The notes: generated from the letters alone by a model not told the origin. Numbered from the stretch's first letter, positions 38,290 to 49,506 are shown. The stretch is 64,000 nucleotides of DNA from Nematocida parisii ERTm1 (GCF_000250985.1 NW_013524651.1:248001-312000), one strand, 5' to 3'. Translations and numbers: made by a program.

Positions 38290-39411
38290 TTACTCATCTG
38301 CCTTTCTAACAAATGAAGCAAGGAAAAAGCCTTTTGTTCCTGTCTCTTCATTGCATCTTATCACATTTTCGCTGAATTCATAGCCCTCTACTCCTCGCAT
38401 ATTCCAAAGAGGAAGTGCTTTCTCTAGAACAAAGCCTGGACACGCGTCAAGAACTTGCTTAACCACAGCTTCATTTTCCTCTTCATATATAGAGCATGTG
38501 GAGTATACAACTTTCTTTACCTTTGGGTAGCTCAGTGCTTTTAACAGAATTTTCACTTGGAATGCACTTAGCTTGTTTAACCTTTCGTGGTCTTTCTCCT
38601 CTCCTGGGTGTATTCCAGAGCCACTGCATGATGGATCGACCAAAATGTACTCTGCCTGGAATACTTCCTCTGCCTCTTTATTTATTCCCAAAAAGTCTGC
38701 ATTCATTGTTATGACATTTTCTGCCCCGGACTTCTCTATCATCTCTCTAAGTATTTTGTATCTTTCGGTGTCTTTCTCTACTGCATATATTGTGCTTGTA
38801 GGAGAAAGCATTGCTAAGTGCGTGGTTTTATTCCCTGGAGCTGAACAGGCATCTATCACTACGCTGTTCTTAGCCGGCTTTAAAACATACGCAGGAAGGC
38901 AGCTTGATAAGTCTTGTATAAAAAACAGCCCATCCTGATAGCTCTTTAGCTTACTCCAATTTACTTTTTCTAATACCTTGTACACATTGGGGATAATAGT
39001 GCGCTCTATTGCCAGCGAGGATATAGCAGACTCGTCTGCCTTGATTGTGTTTATTCGCAGATAGGCAGGCGTGGTGTCCTCCTGCTTCTTCTCTTTCTCA
39101 ACAATTCCAAGCGACTTGTATACCTCTTTTACTTTTTTTATTAATTTTTTATTAAACTGCGTTGCTTCCCTCTTATTTCCGTATAAAATTTCATAGCATA
39201 GAACAATTGCATGCCATTTACTCCGAATTTCAAAGTCCAGTGCGTTTACTATACGTGACAGTACATCAAATCTTCTTAATATACTGCTAAGCACTGCCAT
39301 GTATTTTGTGGGCATTTCTGTCTTATAACACGCAGTTTTTATTCCCATTCTCTTCTCCTTAACATCTCGCAGCATTCTACCACATCTTTCATAGAACTTC
39401 TTAGTCTCCAT
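38290..39411 (-). CDS. RCM1: rRNA cytosine-C5 methyltransferase, NSUN5/Rcm1 type
   Basis: This encodes 373 residues. Rcm1/NSUN5 methylates a single cytosine of the large-subunit rRNA near the peptidyl transferase centre. The SAM-binding motif I is DACSAPGNKT at residues 187-196. Motif IV holds C262 in VDPSCSGSG and motif VI holds C306 in VYSTCSIYEEEN; these are the two catalytic cysteines of RsmB/NOL1-type enzymes. The helical N-terminal region with FEIRSKWHAIVLCYEILYG and the AYLRINTIK strand fit NSUN5 rather than Nop2 or NSUN2. It starts at an ATG preceded by AAATTTTTTAT, similar to the other AAATTT-type starts here. It is upstream of RPN6 on the same strand. Confidence 0.88.
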   Translation of the reverse strand: METKKFYERCGRMLRDVKEKRMGIKTACYKTEMPTKYMAVLSSILRRFDVLSRIVNALDFEIRSKWHAIVLCYEILYGNKREATQFNKKLIKKVKEVYKSLGIVEKEKKQEDTTPAYLRINTIKADESAISSLAIERTIIPNVYKVLEKVNWSKLKSYQDGLFFIQDLSSCLPAYVLKPAKNSVVIDACSAPGNKTTHLAMLSPTSTIYAVEKDTERYKILREMIEKSGAENVITMNADFLGINKEAEEVFQAEYILVDPSCSGSGIHPGEEKDHERLNKLSAFQVKILLKALSYPKVKKVVYSTCSIYEEENEAVVKQVLDACPGFVLEKALPLWNMRGVEGYEFSENVIRCNEETGTKGFFLASFVRKADE

Positions 39412-40044
39412 ATAAAAAATTTTATTGTACTCTCTTTATATGGAATCAGATACGCCTATCGTATTTTTGCATAATTCTTTGGGTATTCTATATTCCACCC
39501 CAATTAACAATAAGAATAACCCAAATTATTCTACTATAATGACTCAAGTAACTAGAATAATCGAAAAACACAATTATTTCATATGAAATTTGTCTAATTA
39601 TATTTGTGCTTCTTTTACTAAGACATACTGCATAGCCAGCAATATAGCCTCTGTTTTTACTACTACATAGTATATAATAAATCCATATTTTCTGATTTTA
39701 TTTCTTTATACCTCTGTACTGATTGTTTTTACGTTTTAAATTATACAGTAACTGGCTATAAGTGTTAGTACTATCAGATTGATATTCTAGTATTGTTATA
39801 TCCAGTAACTGTTTAAATATAAGTAAATATTCTCTTATTTCTCCATGTTTTAATTAAAATATGTTTGTGCTACTATAATTATAAATACGCACTAAGTCAT
39901 TTTATTGTATTTCTGATTTTAGCACGCCTTTCCACTAGAAGCAGCTTAGAATATTTAAGATATTTCAGAGAATTATTATAAATACTTGAAAATATAAAAA
40001 TAGTACTTTGAGTTAAAACAAATATTTATTTATGCGTACACATT
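39412..40044. other. AT-rich intergenic spacer
   Basis: This is a 633-bp, very AT-rich spacer between two minus-strand genes. Short runs such as CATACTGCATAGCC are slightly richer in GC but form no tRNA or long hairpin. I see no gene. Confidence 0.55.
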
Positions 40045-40392
40045 TTATTTATTTAATTTATTCAAATCCTTCCTTGCCTCTTCTTCTGTTATATTCTCTA
40101 GTAGCACAGACTTAGCGCGAGACTTTAGCCCAGCTATTATCTTTATAGTACTTCTAGGCCTTCTAAATATCTCATGGAAGGTTTCTATAACTTCTTTATT
40201 TGCTCTATTTTCTATTGCCATTTCTGTCAGTGAAATGTATAAAATATCATTTGCCCATTCCACCATAAAAAACTTACATTTGGGTTTTACCTCACAGCTT
40301 ATTACTACACCAGTCTCTGCCACCCGCATAAAATTAAATTTATGTGAAAATATAAATATTCCTATGTCTTTATTTATGCTATGCACAGCCAT
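40045..40392 (-). CDS. DUF167/UPF0235-family small protein
   Basis: This encodes 115 residues. The central part fits the DUF167 (YggU/C15orf40) pattern: VKPKCKF at the first strand (family PGAS-like), then LYISLTEMAIENRANKEVIE (family V-x-APPVDGKANEALI), then STIKIIAGLKSRAKSVLLEN (family V-x-I-x-SGxxSRxK). Function of the family is not established. The start ATG lies about 60 bp downstream of an ATTTCGGGTTAT element. Nothing in its context suggests a pathway. The match rests on motif order only. Confidence 0.65.
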   Translation of the reverse strand: MAVHSINKDIGIFIFSHKFNFMRVAETGVVISCEVKPKCKFFMVEWANDILYISLTEMAIENRANKEVIETFHEIFRRPRSTIKIIAGLKSRAKSVLLENITEEEARKDLNKLNK

Positions 40393-40449
40393 AGAAAAAT
40401 GGATAAATAATTCTTTAATACACTGTCATTCGTTATAAACACATTTATG

Positions 40450-40461
40450 ATTTCGGGTTAT
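40450..40461 (-). promoter_or_regulatory. ATAACCCGAAAT motif upstream of the DUF167 gene
   Basis: On the minus strand this reads ATAACCCGAAAT, about 58 bp upstream of the DUF167 start at 40392. It is one of several copies in the window and its position suits a promoter element. Confidence 0.4.
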
Positions 40462-40462
40462 A

Positions 40463-40840
40463 TCAAGCTGTAGTATTTTCAGTGGACTTCTTTTCATGCA
40501 TGTTCATGTGAATGGCAAGTCTTCTTTTATCTACAAATGTTTTATCACATATATGGCAAGTATGTATTGGCTTGACGGGCTCTGATGCAACCTTTGGCTT
40601 TGTTTCTGTTGACCACCCTTTTAACTTTAACTTACTTCCCCCAACTGTACGAATTACCACATCACTTTCTATATAGTGCCGAATGGATACCCCTTTTAAC
40701 TGCTCTACTGCTTCTTTCTGCATTTGTATTACTGCTGAACCTTCTGTTGGTTTTTGGCCCTCGCCCTTTCTTTTGTCTTCCATCTCAATAGTGGCTTCTT
40801 TCATTAAAAACTTTTCGGATACGGTATAGAAAACATCCAT
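40463..40840 (-). CDS. Single C2H2 zinc-finger protein
   Basis: This encodes 125 residues. The only recognisable domain is a C-terminal C2H2 finger, CHICDKTFVDKRRLAIHMNMH, with normal C-x2-C and H-x3-H spacing. The preceding 90 residues are Lys/Glu-rich with no clear domain. A single finger of this type could bind DNA or RNA or a protein partner; no specific role can be assigned. Two TCGGGT-type elements lie about 25-45 bp upstream of its ATG. Confidence 0.7.
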   Translation of the reverse strand: MDVFYTVSEKFLMKEATIEMEDKRKGEGQKPTEGSAVIQMQKEAVEQLKGVSIRHYIESDVVIRTVGGSKLKLKGWSTETKPKVASEPVKPIHTCHICDKTFVDKRRLAIHMNMHEKKSTENTTA

Positions 40841-40861
40841 TTCTTTTTATTGCATACAAAA

Positions 40862-40881
40862 ATCGGGTCAGTTCGGGTTAT
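40862..40881 (-). promoter_or_regulatory. Paired ACCCGA elements upstream of the C2H2 gene
   Basis: On the minus strand this reads ATAACCCGAACTGACCCGAT: two ACCCGA cores ten bases apart, about 22-41 bp upstream of the start codon at 40840. This spacing fits the CCC-like signals described for microsporidian genes. Confidence 0.45.
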
Positions 40882-41072
40882 ATATTATATTTATAATTTC
40901 ATATATACATATTACTATTAGAAATAAAAAACACGCATGAATTAATTCTTTCATTTATTAAATTTCCTAGAAAATATGTTTCTTCCAGGCCTGTACATAC
41001 AAAAATAGCACCAAATATTAGACAGAAAATATTCGGAAATAGATTGATGGAGTATGCTGGGCTCATCTGTAT

Positions 41073-42071
41073 TTAGTTTAGACTTCCACTTTGAAATAGC
41101 CTTCTATTAAACAGATTCAATCCAAACTCATATATTACCATTTCTGTTCCAATGTATAGCTTTCTACCATCCTCTCCAAAGGACAGGCCAGAAATGTGTT
41201 TGTCGCCTGTTGTTCCTGTGACCGCAATACTCTGCCTTTTGCTAAAGTCTCTTATATCTACTACTGTAAAATGTGATACATGCTCTGTAAACACCAGAAG
41301 GTCCATTGAACTGTCTGGGCAGAATTTAACATTACGGCAGGCGCCCTTTACCAGTGATCCTTGTACAGACCGGATTGCTTGTATTTTCTCGTTCATATTA
41401 CGTATGTCGTACACACAGACATATCCATCCTGCGTGCTTGCTGCTAAATATACTCCAGATGGACTCCATGAAACCTTGAAAGATGCATCGTTCATTGCTT
41501 TCATTTTTTTGATAAGCGGATATTTTTCTCTTCCTACTGTGTATATAGACACTTCATTTGAATCGCCAACTGTTGCTAGAATTCGGCCACTTGCATTAAC
41601 AGAACAATTATTTACCGGAGAGTCGTGTTCTATTATAGAGCATCTTCTCATATTATCGATAGAGTACTCCTTTACTGTCTCATCATTATTACAGACTAAT
41701 ATTCTTTTGTCGCCAAAATGCGAGAATATTTCTAGCCCATTGTTTATTGATCCGCCTGTTGTGATTTTTTTATCAGCTCCCGTTGCAATGTTCTTTATGT
41801 ACAGCTGGCTTCTCTGCCCGCCAACTCCAACAATCTCATCATTATAGCAAATGGCTGTGGGATTAAATACTAAATTTCTTGAAATGGTATGTATTTTTTC
41901 TGATTTAGTGTTTAGGACATTAATGGAATTTGCATACACATAAACTACTTCATTTGGATTGTTTGTTCCTGATATCATATCTCTTAACTGCCAGTGATGT
42001 ATGCTGGTTCTGACTTGATACTTTCTATATTCCTCACAAATAATGCCTTCACACTCTCTCAGTAATACCAT
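41073..42071 (-). CDS. WD40-repeat protein with DUF2415 region
   Basis: This encodes 332 residues from the ATG at 42071; the frame opens two codons earlier only at TTG. Several WD40-like blades are visible, such as SFKVSWSPSGVYLAASTQDG, ending YVCVYDIRNMNE. The segment ACRNVKFCPDSSMDLLVFTE followed by HVSHFTVVDIRDF fits the DUF2415 signature. In yeast that signature occurs in YLR149C, which I recall being called Gid11 and linked to GID ubiquitin ligase substrate choice. Whether this protein has that role is uncertain; it may be a general fungal WD40 protein. About 490 bp of spacer separates it from the divergent gene at 42574. Confidence 0.7.
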   Translation of the reverse strand: MVLLRECEGIICEEYRKYQVRTSIHHWQLRDMISGTNNPNEVVYVYANSINVLNTKSEKIHTISRNLVFNPTAICYNDEIVGVGGQRSQLYIKNIATGADKKITTGGSINNGLEIFSHFGDKRILVCNNDETVKEYSIDNMRRCSIIEHDSPVNNCSVNASGRILATVGDSNEVSIYTVGREKYPLIKKMKAMNDASFKVSWSPSGVYLAASTQDGYVCVYDIRNMNEKIQAIRSVQGSLVKGACRNVKFCPDSSMDLLVFTEHVSHFTVVDIRDFSKRQSIAVTGTTGDKHISGLSFGEDGRKLYIGTEMVIYEFGLNLFNRRLFQSGSLN

Positions 42072-42573
42072 AAACAAAATAGTAAATCACTCTATATTAT
42101 GTAGATTAGACTATTCTAGACCGCTCTCTAAAATAAATATTGAATCACCTTAATTAACTTCTTCCTCCACTGTTAGTAGATAGGCATACACCATCACAAT
42201 TGTCTATGGCATTCATACTCTATTAATGCATTATAGACAGTTTAGATTTATATCAGGCTATACCCGAAATCTTCAATCTTATAATAGACACACTAGTATA
42301 AATAGTGAATGTCAGTGCATTACATCAGAATATGCCACTAGAACAATAGCTTAAACCATAACTTGATTTTTATGCACTGCATTCTATATATAGTACACCA
42401 AATAACCATAAATCCATTGTAAGCATGTAATATGTCGTTTCTAGTGAAGAACAAATAACAGAGAATGTACAGAGATATTATAAGCACAAAAGAGCCATTC
42501 ATGATTCATGCTCCTTTGAATTACCACACAATCGATCTAGAATTAAATACATATTGTTGTTTTTCTTTTATTT
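42072..42573. other. Divergent intergenic spacer
   Basis: This 502-bp spacer separates two divergent genes and so holds both promoters. It includes short runs of moderate GC (for example CTTCCTCCACTG at about 42160) but no RNA fold or reading frame worth calling. Confidence 0.5.
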
Positions 42574-43020
42574 ATGCAGTCTGCCATTAAAAAAGAAATT
42601 GGGGATACAGTCACACAGAAGAGTCTTGAGGATTTCTTCAAAGACCTCTTTCCAGTCGGTGACTCATCAAATAGTGCGCAGATACTCATAAATTCTTTAA
42701 CCGACAAATCACCAGAAGGGCTGTATGAACTAATTCTTAAGTGCAGAAACAATAAGACCGATTTTGCTAAATGGATATATAAATGTATTAAAATCTCTAA
42801 TCCTACCACAGAAACGAGCCAGAGTGAAATATCCCAAAGCACTCTAAAAAATTCAAAAATATCCACTAAAAATATTTCTGAATATTTATCGGAAATTACC
42901 GCAATATCGCCAGCAAAACCAATGGAGGTGCCAGGCTCAGAAGAAGAATTTATTAATTTCTGCTTATCTTCAAAGGAATTCCAAAAATCCTGGAATGTTT
43001 TAAGATTGTCTTCTTTCTAA
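42574..43020 (+). CDS. Hypothetical protein, 148 residues
   Basis: The frame starts at an ATG after a T-rich TTTTCTTTTATTT stretch like that of housekeeping genes here. The protein is hydrophilic, mostly helical up to residue ~70, then Ser/Thr-rich (SQSEISQSTLKNSKISTK), ending with a short hydrophobic helix. No signal peptide and no known domain are seen. It is 51 bp upstream of a multi-pass membrane protein on the same strand. Confidence 0.6.
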   Translation: MQSAIKKEIGDTVTQKSLEDFFKDLFPVGDSSNSAQILINSLTDKSPEGLYELILKCRNNKTDFAKWIYKCIKISNPTTETSQSEISQSTLKNSKISTKNISEYLSEITAISPAKPMEVPGSEEEFINFCLSSKEFQKSWNVLRLSSF

Positions 43021-43071
43021 CTTTGTCACAGAGATAAAACACTCTATTTATTCTATATTCTTCTATTTATT

Positions 43072-43890
43072 ATGGCAATACGAGTCACTCCCGTTATATT
43101 TCTACTCGATATTTTTAACTCGTTGACTATGCCGATCCTGTTTATTTACTACTCTGCCCACGAAAGGCTTGGGGTCCATCCTAAAAATAGAGTGAAAATT
43201 ATTGATCCTGTCAATATTTCATTGGCTGTAATGCTTACTTCATTTTATATGATGTGGTCTATTGGATGCCTGCTGGGCAGCTATTTTGGTGGCTATGAGG
43301 TGTTTATGGCACAAATGAGTTTGGCCTTTGAGAATCTGCTTACCATGGAAGTTATTATTGATGCATTCCAAAAGGCAATTAACTTCCTGGTGCTTGCAAT
43401 GGCATCCTTTCAAATGGGCGCGCTAGGGCATAGAGAGTCTTTAATCCCCTGGGGAAGTACTTGTGCATCGATTGGTTTAATGCAAAGTATTGCGATGGCC
43501 GCAATGTTGGTTTTTTTTAAAGGCCTGTCTGGCTGGGTTATTCTATACGTATTTAGTGGACTTGTTTCATTAAGCATTAGTATTTTTAGCCTTCTCACTA
43601 TTTTCATGATTAAGCAGAACAAGATGCCCGAGAATATATCTGGATACCTCTCTAACCAGATGATTCGCTGGAATGTTAACATATGCTATATGTCATTGGT
43701 AGCAGGAGTACTTGATCTTAGCTATAAAGCAGTGTTTGTCCTTATGGAGATTAATGTGCTGGGAAAGAATCAGTTATTTTCAGATATTTTCTCATTAGCT
43801 AAAACAGCATCAGTATTTATTACTGTTATATCCGTATATACATCTAGAGTACCCAATTCAAAATCATACAGTGTGCAGTCATATAGCTAG
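43072..43890 (+). CDS. Multi-pass membrane protein, function unknown
   Basis: This encodes 272 residues with about six or seven hydrophobic spans: near 6-28, 44-70, 98-118, two or three between 123 and 178, and one each near 205-225 and 240-258. No transporter or enzyme signature is recognised. A GAL(G)HRESLIPWG loop and a serine-rich tail (SKSYSVQSYS) are exposed. It sits between the 148-residue gene and acetyl-CoA carboxylase, all on plus. Membrane-lipid or secretory work is possible but not shown. Confidence 0.65.
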   Translation: MAIRVTPVIFLLDIFNSLTMPILFIYYSAHERLGVHPKNRVKIIDPVNISLAVMLTSFYMMWSIGCLLGSYFGGYEVFMAQMSLAFENLLTMEVIIDAFQKAINFLVLAMASFQMGALGHRESLIPWGSTCASIGLMQSIAMAAMLVFFKGLSGWVILYVFSGLVSLSISIFSLLTIFMIKQNKMPENISGYLSNQMIRWNVNICYMSLVAGVLDLSYKAVFVLMEINVLGKNQLFSDIFSLAKTASVFITVISVYTSRVPNSKSYSVQSYS

Positions 43891-43978
43891 GCACACATAA
43901 TATGGTATATTAGTAAATCTTGAATTAGCCCCAAATGCCAGAAATAAATTGAATTAATTATTCATAAATAAATTAACT

Positions 43979-46900
43979 ATGGATTGTGTTATGAATGAAG
44001 TGACCGAGTTAAAAAGGTTTTTAGATGATTTAAATGGAAAGTATGAAGGAATTCGAATATTTATAGGGAATAATTCATTAGCTGCCTTTAAATTTATCAG
44101 TTCAATGCAGGACTTCTCATACAGAAGATTTGGCAGGAATATTTTTGAATTCTACGGAATGGAAAGGCCATCTGATCGTGCTAGTAGGAGCAAGTATCTA
44201 GACGGTCTTACAGGGTATATTGAGTTATTTGATGAGTCGCCAGAGAATAGTTTTAAATCTCCGAAAGTTATATGCCAGGGCGCAGTTCACTTTGATTGCC
44301 AATTTGTATGGCCGGGATGGGGGCACTCTTCTGAAGATCCAAGCTTTCCCAGGGAGTGTAAGAAGAATGGATTGATATTCATAGGGCCAAGCGAGCATGC
44401 AATGGATCTTCTTGGCAGTAAAATATCTGCAAACAAACTAGCTGATAGTTCTGGCATACCAAGTATTCCATGGATAGAGGTGGCGGAGCTATCAAAAGTC
44501 CAAGAGTTCTGCAGAAAAACAGGATTCCCATTATGGTAAAATCACCTGAGGGCGGCGGTGGAAAAGGCATCCGAATTATAGAGTCTGAAGATGAATTGTT
44601 GCAGGCAATTGCAACAGTACAGGATGAAACAGGAAGCAAAGCAGTTTTTGTCACAAAGTACTTGAGAAGAATTAAGCACATAGAAATACAGGTAGTTGCG
44701 GATAAAGCGGGCAATTATGAGGTAGTATCTACTAGAGACTGCACTATACAGAGAAGAAACCAAAAATTAATAGAAGAGGGACCGTCCATTATAGACACTG
44801 CAAAAGAAAAGAAAATAGCAGAAATGGCAGGCAAGCTAGTAAATGCGGCAGAGTACCATAATGCGTGCACTGTGGAGTTTGTTTTGGATTTAGACACTGA
44901 CGACATGTTCTTTTTAGAGTGCAATCCAAGATTGCAAGTAGAGCATACAGTGACAGATTTATTAACAGATAATAATTTGTGCAGTATACAGTGGTTAATA
45001 TCATGTGGGGCAACAATTCCTAGGCTAAAAGAGCGCGGTATACTAAAAGAATTCAGAGGGCATAGGCATGTGGTGGGCGCTAGAGTCATTGCGGAGTCAG
45101 CAGAGTGCAAGTTTATTCCCAGTAGTGGAAAGCTTTCTGTTTCTTCATCCTTTCAGTCTGGAACTGTTGGGTACTTTTCTGTGGACAGTGGTGCTATTAC
45201 TCCATACAACGACTCACAATTTGGGCATGTGTTTGGGATAGGAGAGACCAGAGATGAGGCTATATCTGCTCTAAGAATGGCACTAAGCTCTGTGAAAATT
45301 ACAGGCGAAGTAAAGCACCTGAACAACTTTCTTAGTGATCTTATTAATACCGATGAATTTAAAAATAGCCAACACACTACGCGCACTGCAGAAGTATTTC
45401 AAGAAGAATGGGTAAAATTATCTGGAATGCCTCCTTTCTTTATTCTTTCGTTCTGTGCTATATCTGCTGACCGTATGGGAAAGCCAGACACTCAAATGAC
45501 CTTTCAAACAAACCAGCTGCAAATAACAGCAAAAATTCAGAAAGTTGACAGATATGTGTACGCAATTGAAATAAATGGCGGTATATCGGTTTTAGAAATA
45601 CTCTGTCTGTTTGATGATAAATACAGAGTAAAAACCAGCGATAATGAGATAAAGGTAATATACTTCTCAAAGTCAAAGATGTATACAGAATTACACACCG
45701 AGGGAAAGACTGTTAGATTCACAGAAAATCTTGCAGGGAATAAAATACATGCGCCAGTGCCCGGGCGAATAGTAAAACTATTAAAGGAAGGGTCAGTGGA
45801 AAAGGATGAAGAATATTTGGAAATTGAAAGTATGAAGAATTTAATTAGAATAAAAGCACCAAAGGGAGGGGTGCTTGAGTATAAAGTACGGCCAGAAGAA
45901 ATAGTTGAGATAGGAGATATTTTAGCAGAAATATCAGGCGGAGCATCAGATGCTGTTGTCTGTTATACTGAGCAGCTTGTATACAAAAATACCCAAAGAG
46001 ATTTAACTCTGAATTTGTTTAAAGGGTATAACATACCAACAGAATTACAATCCTTTGACTTGAGTACGATGAACCAAGCAATAGAGGAATACACCAAGAG
46101 CACATATATACAAAATTCTGCGGCTGTAGTGTATATTATATCTTGTTTGGTTTATCTATTAGATGAAACGTCCGAAACTATTATTCAGTTTAAGAATGCA
46201 CTGAATAGTCTTAAGCAGAAAGTTTCTAATAATAATGAACTGGATAGGACAGATGTATTCATTCATATTTATAAATTACAGCAGATTATATACAATGAAG
46301 AAATCAAAGAAGAAATTGGCCAATTTATCCAATTGAGTAAAGAAGAAACTATTAAAAACGCTGAGAGCATCAAAAATAACCAAATTTTACTAATAATGGC
46401 TGTGAATAGTGAGAAAGTAAAAATGGTTAATTTGTTAGGCATTTGGATAAAGAAGGTATTTAATAAGAGTGATATAGAGATGGCCATAGAAGAAGGCAAT
46501 CCAACTGCAGGAGTAATAAAAATTGAAATAGGTAAGAATGCAGCAGATGTATTTTATCTAATAAAAATCGAGAATGCCCAGCATGATCCTATTATAAATA
46601 CTGGGATAAATATTGCAGGGATCTCTGAGAAAGATATTCCTGGAATAATTGATCGAATACAGAAGAAGTGCACAGAGTTTACTTTAGTTCAGGTGAATGG
46701 ATTATGTATAGAATACATAAAATATTCTGGAAGTATAAGATACAGCAATATTAATGTATTCTATACGCATACTGGTAGACTTCCTATGGCCATAGAAAAC
46801 AATCCAGATAACTCATTCCAGTATGCTCTACTAGACAGAAAAGTATTTGTGCATTCGGCAGATGACAAAGTCATTATTTATTGTGTTCTCAGTAAGAATG

Positions 46901-48939
46901 ACATTAAAAATAATTTAGACCAGATAGTGAATGAAACACTCTTTGGGTACAAACTATTTGGTGTATTAGGGCAACCACTAATTCTTTATATGCAAGTAAT
47001 GGAAGAATTAGAATACTCTGATGAGATGGATTTCTACTTTAAAGAAGAAATACCAAATAAGTTTTACTGTGTGGATGATTATAACTGTACATGGCACATT
47101 ATTGGATATTTTAATAATATGGGGCCATTTATACTAGACATACAAAGCAAGAAGGGATTTAGAGAAGTGGTTTTAACTGTTGATAAAAATCCAATATTTT
47201 ATAGAATTGGTGATTTTGATATAAAAAACACAAAAAACAATGAATTATCTGATAATTTGTTTGTGCCCAGCCAGTACACTGAAGATATTCTATGTAGATC
47301 TCGTGCTAGAGCAAAGTCTCTAAATACAATTTGCATATACGATGCAGCGCTTTTGCTCAGTATTCTTATTAAGGAAGTATCTGGCGATCTGCGAATATTA
47401 CCAATTGAAAATAAGAGAAATGCTGCCATGTTTGGGTGGAGATTCACTAATGAAATATTTGATTTTGTCTTTATAGGCAACGATATAACCGCGAAAAACG
47501 GAGCGTTTTCTATTGATGAGGACAATTACTTCACAGAGTGTGCCAATATATCAGTTTCCAACAGAATTCCCTTTATATACGTGTCAAGCAATTCTGGTGC
47601 AAAGATAGAAGTACTTGAAATGTTAAAACCAATGATAAAGTACGAAAATAATCTAAACATAATCTATATGGAAAAGAATATGTACGATTCACTCACAGAC
47701 AAACAAGTCGTTGACGTCTCAGAAAGAGAAATTGAAGGAAGAAAAGTCTACGAAATAATAGAAATAATAGGGGTGTATGGAATGGGCGTTGAAAATCTCT
47801 CATACTCAGCACAAGTGGCTAAATCTATGGCCATTTTATATAAGGAAGTTCCTACACTAACCTATGCAACAGGAAGGGCTGTGGGCATTGGTGCGTATCT
47901 GGCAAGTATTGGAGGAAGAATAATTCAAAAGGAAGACTCTCCAATTATTCTTACGGGATATAATGCACTGAATAGTTTATTACAAAAAGAAATATATAAA
48001 AACAATTTAGACATTGGTGGTCCATCTATCTTAGAGAAGAATGGAGTGGTGCACAAAGCTGTAACAAGTGATTTAAGTGGACTGAATGAGGTACTCAAAT
48101 GGCTTCAATACATCCAATCCTCAGATAAATCAAATAACGCTGCAGAAGATTTGCGGGAAGATACATATGATGAGCAAGTAGAGAGATTCACTGCAGAGGA
48201 GATAGTTAATTACATATCTGACACAGATGGGTTTACTGAGTATTTGAGCGGATGGGCACCAAATGTGCAAGTTGGTCGAACAAAAATACAAAATATTTCA
48301 TGTGGTGTGATATTCCCCAGAACAGGAACTGTACATCAACTGCTCCCTGCGCCAGAGGCAACAAATAGAGACTTTTCACCAAGTGCTGTAGTACAAACTA
48401 CATGGACAGAAAATGTACTTTTGTCTGAGTCAGCCAAAAAAATAGCACTAGCAATTAATGATTTCACACGGGAATCCATTCCTATCCTGATTCTTCTTAA
48501 TTGGAAAGGATTTTCTGCTGGGCATTTGGATATGTTTAATGGCGTGCTGCAAAATGGTTCTGAGATAGTTAAAAGCATGGAAGGGTCATCTTCTAAAATA
48601 TTCACATACTTGCCGCCATTCTCTGAGCTTAGAGGGGGCTCCTGGGTTGTGTTTGATAAAAAAATAGGTAATAAAATCCGATCTGCTGCACATCCCACGG
48701 CAAAAGGAAGCGTCATACACCCAGACGGGCTTTCAAAAATCAAGTGCAAGCAGACAGAGCTTGCATCTATTCTTAAATCTTCAAATATTCCATTTTCAAA
48801 GATTGATGCGTCTAAATTAGCCAAGAAGTTCTGTGCGCTGCATGATTCTTCTACAAGAATGATTAAAATGGATGTAATTGATGAAATTATACCTGTATTT
48901 AATTTGCGAGAATCTGTGGTTAAGTACTTCAGAGAATAA
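43979..48939 (+). CDS. ACC1: Acetyl-CoA carboxylase, multidomain, with a frameshift in the biotin carboxylase domain
   Basis: This is a eukaryotic-type single-chain acetyl-CoA carboxylase of about 1,650 residues, which makes malonyl-CoA for fatty-acid elongation. The order is complete: biotin carboxylase (43979-45410) with the glycine-rich ATP loop MVKSPEGGGGKGIRI and ECNPRLQVEHTVTD; biotinyl carrier with the biotin lysine at 45835-45837 in IESMKNLI; a short central region; and a carboxyltransferase with VSSNSGAKIEVLE, GRAVGIGAYLASIGGRIIQK and NWKGFSAGHLDMFNGVLQNG. The first frame (43979-44539) stops at TAA; the second continues from about 44530 to 48939. One missing A near TTATGG would restore GFPLMVKSP. 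It is about 25% shorter than yeast Acc1, mainly in the central domain. The carrier motif is MKN rather than the usual MKM. Confidence 0.88.
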
Positions 48940-49291
48940 ATCTGTGTACCATTGAATAATTTCATATATTGTATAATTTAGTTTATACATGGTGGTAAAA
49001 TAATAAAATAGGGGCAATCCAAATGCATAAATTCATTTTATTTTTTCTATTCGCATATTAGCAGAGAAGGCCTCTACATTATTCTCTTCTAAGAAAATTC
49101 ATATTTTTACTTTAACATTCCATAGACTAAAATTGCAGTAATATACTTATTGGTACGGATTACCGCTGTAGTAATTATTTACATAATTATAAATGTAGAT
49201 AAAGCACATAGTTTTATAGAAGATGTGTAATAATTCATATAACAGTGTAATTTATTCTAAATATAGTTGGATATACTTGGCATATTTTGAA
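48940..49291. other. AT-rich spacer between ACC1 and a small minus-strand gene
   Basis: This is a 352-bp spacer between convergent frames. No gene or structured RNA is visible. Confidence 0.55.
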
Positions 49292-49480
49292 TTATTTCTC
49301 CCATGTAGTCTCAAACTTACATAAGCTGTTGTTCATTTCCAGTTCAAATAAGTTCACTCTTTTCTTAGATGGGAAGAGTGGCTCACTTGTTTGAATTAGT
49401 TTGGAGTCTTCAATGGGGTCCCATTCTATTTTACCAATGGGCATTTCTACAAATCTTTCTAAGTGTCGCAGATTAAACAT
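49292..49480 (-). CDS. Possible small protein, 62 residues
   Basis: The frame MFNLRHLERFVEMPIGKIEW continues to FETTWEK; an ATG seven codons upstream (49501) would extend it to 69. The sequence is well mixed, with Trp, Pro and Met placed as in a real protein, and it is divergent from VID27 with a very short gap (5-26 bp), a common arrangement here. I recognise no domain. It could also be chance, since it is short. Confidence 0.4.
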   Translation of the reverse strand: MFNLRHLERFVEMPIGKIEWDPIEDSKLIQTSEPLFPSKKRVNLFELEMNNSLCKFETTWEK

Positions 49481-49506
49481 ACTGCAAATAAAAAGGAGCA
49501 TATTTA

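Noticed and set aside
44470-44535. A separate ACC protein starting at the ATG at 44470
   Set aside because: That ATG is in the wrong frame within the first part; sequence before the ATP loop is meaningless in it. A frameshifted single gene explains both parts.
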